A stretch of 64,000 nt of DNA from Nymphaea colorata (lineage: Eukaryota; Streptophyta; Magnoliopsida; Nymphaeales; Nymphaeaceae): the NCBI RefSeq assembly GCF_008831285.2, contig NC_045148.1, positions 9,367,001 to 9,431,000 on the forward strand, read 5' to 3'. The notes beneath the pieces are model-generated. The model made no database searches. It worked only from the letters and a program-made list of their open reading frames with translations, and was not told the origin of the DNA. Position 1 is the stretch's first letter; every line of letters begins with the position of its first letter. Both the position numbers and the translations under genes were made by a program. Positions 57,531 through 64,000 of the stretch are shown in pieces.

Positions 57531-60500
57531 AGGGTGGTTTCAACCTCTCATCAGATCGCCAACTTGGTGATCATGTGGTCTCAGGTAGAGACAATGACAG
57601 ATCGTGCGGCCTTTGCTCATTTAGTTAAACAAAATAACAGAAAGGGGGTGATTCTAGTCTAGGAGAGCATAAGAACCAAGATGTTGGTCTAATGGGGCAG
57701 CCATGGCTGTCAGGATGGAAGTCATAGTAAGAGATCGACTCATAGATACCACCACTACTTGTGTTGCCCAAGTTGTGGATACATTTCTTGGGATTGAGAA
57801 GAATACCTACAACTTTTTTCAAAATGTTTTGTTAAGACACAGGCCGATAGCAGATGCTCGGTGGCACTCAGAATAAATAGCAGCTGGAGTGTAATACCTG
57901 AAGCAGTCAGCACCTTGATCCAATTGTCTGGGCTGCCTTCTCTGATACAAGGTTCGCTCTAGTCAGATTTTTCGTTTTTTTACCCTACAACACAGGGGGT
58001 AAGTACTTCAAGTTAGCAGCCATATAGAATGTAGAATGCATTCACGAAGTCTTCCTTTTGCTCTCCAACCATTTCCGAAACCAACCTGCGTCCTACTTCT
58101 ATTAATCAGATCGAAGTTCAAAGAATTGAGAAAAAATCAAGCAAAGAACAGCTAATTACATGTGAAGAAGAGTTTCAGCTGCTTCTGCAGAGGGATAAGA
58201 AGAAACCTAAACGAGTTTCTTCTCTCCAACCATTTGATTTATTAATTTTGAAAGAACAATAGAGCACATCTCCCTCACCCTCTCCCTCTCTCTCTGAGAT
58301 ATATATGTATATTTATACTAAAGATCATTGCAACGTAATGATCATGACATCCAAATCTCATCAGTGAATGTATTTATACCATTGATCCATTTGCACGCTA
58401 CCTGGGAGTGGGAGTTTTATGATAGGGTGAGGATATGGTGGCTACCCATTTCACCTCAATGGTCACCTCATCATGGGAAGAACCCTTCAACGTCATCTGG
58501 GTTGCCAGTGTGCCTTCATTAGTTCACTCTATTGTTAGGCTTTTCCCTCTTTTTTTCTTTCTGAAACAAGAAATTCATTCTACGCGTGTAAGATCATGTG
58601 ATGCGGATGCACTGCAACAAAACATTGTACTAGTGAAATAATTTCCACCTTCAAAGAGGTATTCTTTCCAGGACGCCTCCTTTTTATTACCATGCTTCCA
58701 TCATCTTTATGCCCCTTATCTCCCTCTTTTTTTTCTTGTTATTTTGTTTCCATCTTCTGTTCCTCACTTAAAGGAAAGTTGCCATTCCTTTTTCTATGAA
58801 GAATTGTAGATATGAGAAGAGCAGAACTCAGCATAGCCGGTTCGGTTAATAAAACATATAGAAGGCATGTCGCTTGGTACTACTCTTCTATATAAAATAT
58901 GTTAAATTTGGTGTATCAACAAAAAAGAATTATCAAGATTATTACGATATCGGCAAAGCCCATCACCAACTATATAACGCATTCCTACCAGGCAACATGA
59001 AAAGCTTCTAAAATATTAACCATTTCCATAATCCTTTTCTCCGGTTTATATTGGTGAAAGGATATGGCATGGCTTAGCCTTAGATACAAGAAATGCCTCA
59101 AAATGCATCATTCTTTTATGTGCAAACATGTCTGTTACCCTCTGTTTCTGGGAGTGAAGAGAAACCTGTAACTTACAATCCAGATTTCAAAATTTAGTGG
59201 TATGTATAACATAAATTCAAATTCTGTAATAAGATTAGAAAACTCAAAATATAGCGGTCATCTCTTCATCCGTTTACCCAAAAATAAGCCTTACAATCAG
59301 TTTTTTTTCTCACAGAAAGAATTTACGCGTTCTTCTAGATGCCATGCAAACCATTATCAAAATGAAAATATATATACACAATCTAACAACTGACGATGGT
59401 AGAACTCAAAGCGGCTGATCCATCCTGAATCCCGCTGGTAATGTGAAAATCTTTTCAGATATATCCTAATATTTGACAGCCAGCAGTTTGCAATCGGTCG
59501 TGAGCTTTTGTGTTGTATGGATGAACGTTGCCCGCGAACTTCATGTCATTACAGGAACGGTAGATAACATTCTGTAATGCGCAACGTCGGCACCGCTCAC
59601 CCACATCTGTTCATATGTGAAAGAAGAGATTATTATTTTGGGCATTGTCTTTCTGAAATCGACAGGTAGGTGCCGTTTTCCTTTTCTCTTCTCTTTTTTA
59701 TTTTCTTATTCCTTTTCTCTTCTCTTTTTTCTTTTCAGGGTCCAAAACTTTAACCCAGGCAAAACTTGCCCCTCCTAAAAGTTTTAGAAGTTGTTTGGCA
59801 GCAGAGATACATTTATGATGATTCATCTCAAAGATTATGAATCTACTTAAATTTTTGAAGCAGATTCATGAGACACTCACAAAGTATCTTTAGTATCATA
59901 AATAAAAATAGACTAAGTTGTCCGTAATTTTTTTCAAATGATAATAGTTGAGGCACAACTGCCCACGATTTGGCATGGTAGTTGGGGCTCACTGGGAATC
60001 TTACCTCTCAGGAGGTGCCCATTGAAAAATCTGGTTCTTGGCAGGTTCTTGGAAGGTTCCTGGTCATCAGGAGAAAGAAAAAATTAAGGCATGTCTGCTT
60101 ATGACAGAGAGTTATGATCAGAAGTTGTCCTTACTTTCATATTTTAAGACCGACGGTTTGTCTGCATGTGTGATTTTGTCGGGCAATAATAGATGGTTGA
60201 ACTAGTCTGGCAGAGTACATGTAGCTCAATAGCATTCCGACTATTAACTGCTCTGCAGCACATCCATGCTCGGCTAAAGAAAAAAATATTTCCGTCTATA
60301 TTTCGTAAACCTTGCGGCATTGTGTGAGACCAGTCATATATAGAGATCTTATATATTTACTTTTGGGAATTTTCTTAGCTTAAGATGTAGAAGTAAGAAT
60401 GGTAAGTTTCTTGTAACATTTTTGTGGCTCCGATTGCTCCACGATGTGCGATATATACTGCACAATTTTCATTCCTTTGTTCGCCACCAGAAGGGTTTTC

Positions 60501-61540
60501 AACAACCGTTCACTTTTCCTACTGCAATAATTGTTGGGCTTCTAACAGCATACTTCACTGCTCTAAACCGCAACATGGGCCGCAACTAAATGCCACGGGA
60601 TTCAACTAATCAAATTCATGTAAGCTTTGCCACACAAGAAACGGACTCCAAACGATGGTTATGTGCATTAGGGGCAAAGTATATAGTCGTGTTCGAGGTT
60701 CAACTCAGTTTTCTAAAAGAAACAAAAGACGGAAGGAATTAGCGCTCACTAAACTTGCGGGTATAAGCCATGATTCACAGTTTCATAACACATGCATACT
60801 GAGATTGGTCTTTTATGAGCAAATATAGCCATTACATAAAAGCATGTCCTACAGGTCCATTTGGCAACAGTAACAGTTCGTTACTGTTGAATTTTTTCAA
60901 GAGAGGAAAAGAATCATGAAATATTATAACATAGTCTTTCATGAATCCGCTCCAATCTTTAGGTCTAATTTATTGAATGGTAAGAAACTGTTCCCATTAC
61001 ACTGGAACATCTTTTAAGGATAGAGAAAAAAATGCATTTCAACAAGGATAAATTACTTTTTACATTTTTTCTCAACCTTTTCAGATCAACACAATGAAGC
61101 TGTGCATTCGTGCAATTTGGTTTCTCGAGAGAGAAAAATTGAGCATCCATATGTTCTATAATTTCAATGCGGAATTTAACTAGACAAAAGGAAGGTTCAT
61201 GAAAAAATGTGCAAATAAAACCAATATAATGAGCATAATTGTATCTGAAAGCTTGATTTCATTTATGGAACGAAAGCCACACTTATCTGCGTAGAGATGC
61301 AAGGGTTACAATACAGCATAATACACTTGAACAAAAGCTGACAAGTCATTTATGATACTAAAGCCACAGTTATCTGCCCAGACTGCCTAGAAATGAAAGG
61401 GTTACAACACGGCCTACTACATTCGGATATTAGCTGAGAAATAAGAAAAGAAATACTGTCTTGTGCAAAATTAAGGAGATAAACCACCAAATAGAATAAC
61501 CTTCAGCATGCAACTTCCAGTCTCTACACCAACAATAAAA
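57531..61540. other. Intergenic DNA, no gene recognised
   Basis: A 60-odd-codon minus-strand frame at 57625-57822 has ordinary composition (GNTSSGGIYESISYYDFHPD) but no domain I recognise, and it begins in no obvious gene context. CTTTTCTCTTCTCTTTTTT-type repeats lie at 59685-59740. Bases to the right of about 61200 are probably the 3' UTR of the boron transporter gene. Confidence 0.5.
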
Positions 61541-64000
61541 CTAGAGCTTACAATGAGAGCTCTGCCCTAGGGTCGATATACGAGCAGCCCTTGGTGTCTC
61601 ACTTGATTCAGTTGTTATCCCACCATATCGTGGACTATGCTCCAGCCTAAGCTCATTTGTATGAGGGCTGTATGCCCTGTCAGCAGACCTTGGACTGTAT
61701 GCTAGTTTAGGCTCATCATGTGGAGCTGTACTTGTTACTTTGGGGCTGTGAATGTGTCTGATCTCACCACGGCCACGAGTAATGACGCCATCAAGAATTT
61801 CAGCATCATCCTGGTGTCCAACTCGTGCACCGATTCCAAAGCTATGAGTATCGTCATCCTGTGAAACATTTTTTAGAACATGAAATAATGTCAAACTAAA
61901 CAAATAGAAGACAGCAGTTTGCTCAAGTAATACAAACACGAGACATACATTTATTGTCATGCCAAATGGCAATGCCGGTGATTCTTCATACTCAGCTGCA
62001 TCCAAATCTTGTAGATGAGCACCCTTGAAAAATTTGGGAAGTATATATTGCCGCACTGGCACCAGGAGCATGATCATCATTGGGAAGAGCACCCCAGCAA
62101 TAGGAATCCATGTGATGCCAAAACATACCAGCAAATACACTGTCTGGAATAAGGTAAAGATGGCAATTGTCTTGAAAGGAACTGTTTCGACAAATGATGC
62201 ATGATACTTCTCAAGGACTCTGTTAGGAAAAGCAAAAAATGGAAGCAGGATAAATATATGGTTCCATATTAAAAGGAAAAAGTCATAGTGTTTAGTAAAT
62301 ACTTGTATCGTCTGCTTGGAGCTGTAAAAAGAAGCAGTATGCGTTCCCAAAACTGGTTTCCCGGCAAACTTTCGATGGCCATGAAGGCAAAATAACCCCA
62401 TAAAACTGATGTGGGGATCTTCTTCAGGAAAGGCATAGCAGCAAGACAACCACCCACCATAATTGATTGTAGCAGGTTGCTGAGACGTTGTTCTTTGACA
62501 TCAACAGGAAGAAGGTCATCTATTTCCTTGTTCACGTCAAATATGGACTCATCAACTGGGGCGTCCATGGCTCCTATGCTGGAAGCTAATTGGATTGTTG
62601 ACTCTTTGAGTTCTCTTAGTCCCTGTTCATCAGAATATGCTTGCATATAAGGAATCAAAGGGTACAAAAATTGTGACATTGAAATGCAGGTTCACATCTT
62701 ATTTACCACTCCAGGTGGAGGCTGATAAACCAATGGAGTCTGCATTTGGTTATAAGCTTCTTGCATGTTTCCATATAACTGGCTTAAGCTTGCATTCTTA
62801 CTAATACTTTTGCGAGCTGTTGAGACAAGCTTGTTACGCAGTAACTGTTCAGCAAATCAAATAGTGGAGGAGGATTAGATGTAAACCAAAGTCAGTATAG
62901 AGCAAACCAATTGTTTCTCCATGTACGTACTTGATGCTTTAGAGTTGCTAAGCTTTTTGTGTGCATTGGAGACTGTGGGATAACACCATTGGCAGGAGGA
63001 ATGCCAATAAGCCCACAAAGTATGACCTGCTCAAAGAGAACCCAAAGTTGTCATAATATTGAACTATTATTTGTCATTTATGAGGTATGCAAATTACCAC
63101 ATATACTTACCAGGAAACCTAGAAGAAGAAGGTCATAGTGAAAAGAAGGTGGTTTTCTCAAATTGAATTCCTTCTGTTGGGCAAGTTGAGATGCAACACT
63201 GTGATCAAAGTAATAGAGCACAGCAATCATAGTTGCAGGAATAAATGCTCCGAAAATGTACATGATGGGGACATTCAACATTTCCTGTGTATAATAGAAT
63301 AGCCTTGGCATCACATAGATGCATTTTACAGTTAAAACCCAATGCACAAATTGAAAAGAACAGAAAGTGCACCTCATGCACACTGACTACCAAAACAGAG
63401 AAATACTTGCTAGATAAGAGTTAAGCAATTAATGTTGAAAAATAATATGTCTTTCTACTGACATTAGTTCCCGGTTATGGAAGAGCAGCAAAACAATAAT
63501 GCCTACCATCTCGATGTAAAAACAAGTCAACAATAGAGTGCACCCAACGTGTATAAGGCCAGTATTTATGGCCACAACTGGTATGCTCTTGAAAACCCAA
63601 ACAAACCCCAAAATATTGCATGAAACAAAGACTGCTGACTCAACAACCACCATTTGTAACTGTTAGTTCAGATTCTCATCCACTCTCTTGGTTGTTGCAC
63701 AGGACGTGCACAGATGCATTTTTGGCCAACAAAATTTCTTCTAAATTCATGAGAAATATAAGTAAAATTGAAGCATAAAGACAACCATGATTTCAACAAC
63801 TAGATGAAATCAAACATCTAAGACAAGGATAAAGTATAAAAAATCACATTGATTAATATCAGATAAACAAAACTGCCTAAACCCTGAACTCAATAACATT
63901 AAAATCCAACAAAATGTTTTAGACCCAATAAAATGGCCAACTCACATTGACAACAGTCCAGTTGGAATAGGCACCAGGAGACCATGGATTTGGACTGAAA
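61541..64000 (-). CDS. BOR: Boron transporter, BOR type (3' part, seven exons)
   Basis: Borate exporter of the plasma membrane, SLC4-like fold (known for the family). Minus-strand exons in transcript order: 63946-64000 (continues beyond the window), 63111-63284, 62931-63026, 62707-62844, 62303-62622, 61949-62219 and 61541-61858. All are GT-AG, phases agree, and they give about 456 residues. Diagnostic blocks: [112 protein letters not shown]. In BOR1 the tyrosine and acidic motifs of the late loop and tail act in boron-dependent trafficking. The C-terminal tail has several SPR or HSP repeats ([22 protein letters not shown]). The N-terminal half lies right of the window. Confidence 0.95.

Noticed and set aside
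57625-57822. 65-codon minus-strand open frame
   Set aside because: No domain recognised and its start is not supported by context; mentioned in the intergenic entry but not called a gene.
63429-63653. 74-codon hydrophobic minus-strand frame
   Set aside because: It lies wholly in an intron of the boron transporter between the 63946 and 63284 exon borders; not conserved BOR sequence.

Overview
This is nuclear DNA of a flowering plant. The genes have GT-AG introns and encode plant-specific proteins: a plastid phosphate translocator, a MYB98-type R2R3-MYB, an L-cysteine desulfhydrase, a GDSL esterase and a boron exporter. Intergenic DNA is AT-rich with long (TA)n tracts, Ty1-copia retrotransposons and small hAT-like elements. 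I cannot name the species.

Layout. Five real genes are supported: (1) 276-2273 (+), the last six exons of a phosphoenolpyruvate/phosphate translocator, cut by the left edge; (2) 6415-8853 (-), an apparently intact three-exon R2R3-MYB gene; (3) 43848-45248 (-), an intronless L-cysteine desulfhydrase; (4) 52450-56297 (+), a six-exon GDSL/SGNH esterase; (5) 61541-64000 (-), the last seven exons of a BOR-type boron transporter, cut by the right edge. These genes look independent; nothing suggests a shared pathway.

Between about 11.6 and 40.6 kb lies a mosaic with no intact gene. It holds broken pieces of at least six unrelated plant genes: the MYB gene itself (many pieces), a ZAT-type C2H2 zinc finger, a GH35 beta-galactosidase, a NAC-like factor, a D-type cyclin and a CRAL-TRIO (SEC14-like) protein. 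Many pieces lie as inverted repeats: beta-galactosidase 18567-19898, an unidentified 408-bp-arm palindrome 27245-28106, zinc finger 29120-29750, and a 1-kb-arm cyclin D palindrome 37163-39173. A rearranged unit, in which a piece of MYB exon 1 faces MYB exons 3 and 2 across a shared spacer, occurs at 20655-22389, 25534-27231 (inverted), 29880-31806 and in part at 39618-40560. A 3.7-kb direct duplication links 6702-10418 (intact MYB gene and upstream DNA) with 21679-25441 (a dead MYB copy). Two Ty1-copia elements interrupt the mosaic: 12487-17700 (-) and 32467-36960 (+), the second inside a NAC-like intron.

The most interesting signal is this repeated folding of transcription-factor and other gene pieces into inverted repeats next to an intact MYB relative. 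Any transcript through them could form long double-stranded RNA matching the intact gene. That role is inference; the inverted structures and their homology to the MYB gene are read from the sequence. A second clear result is a non-autonomous hAT element at 18657-18870, with an 8-bp target duplication and its empty site preserved in a paralogous copy.
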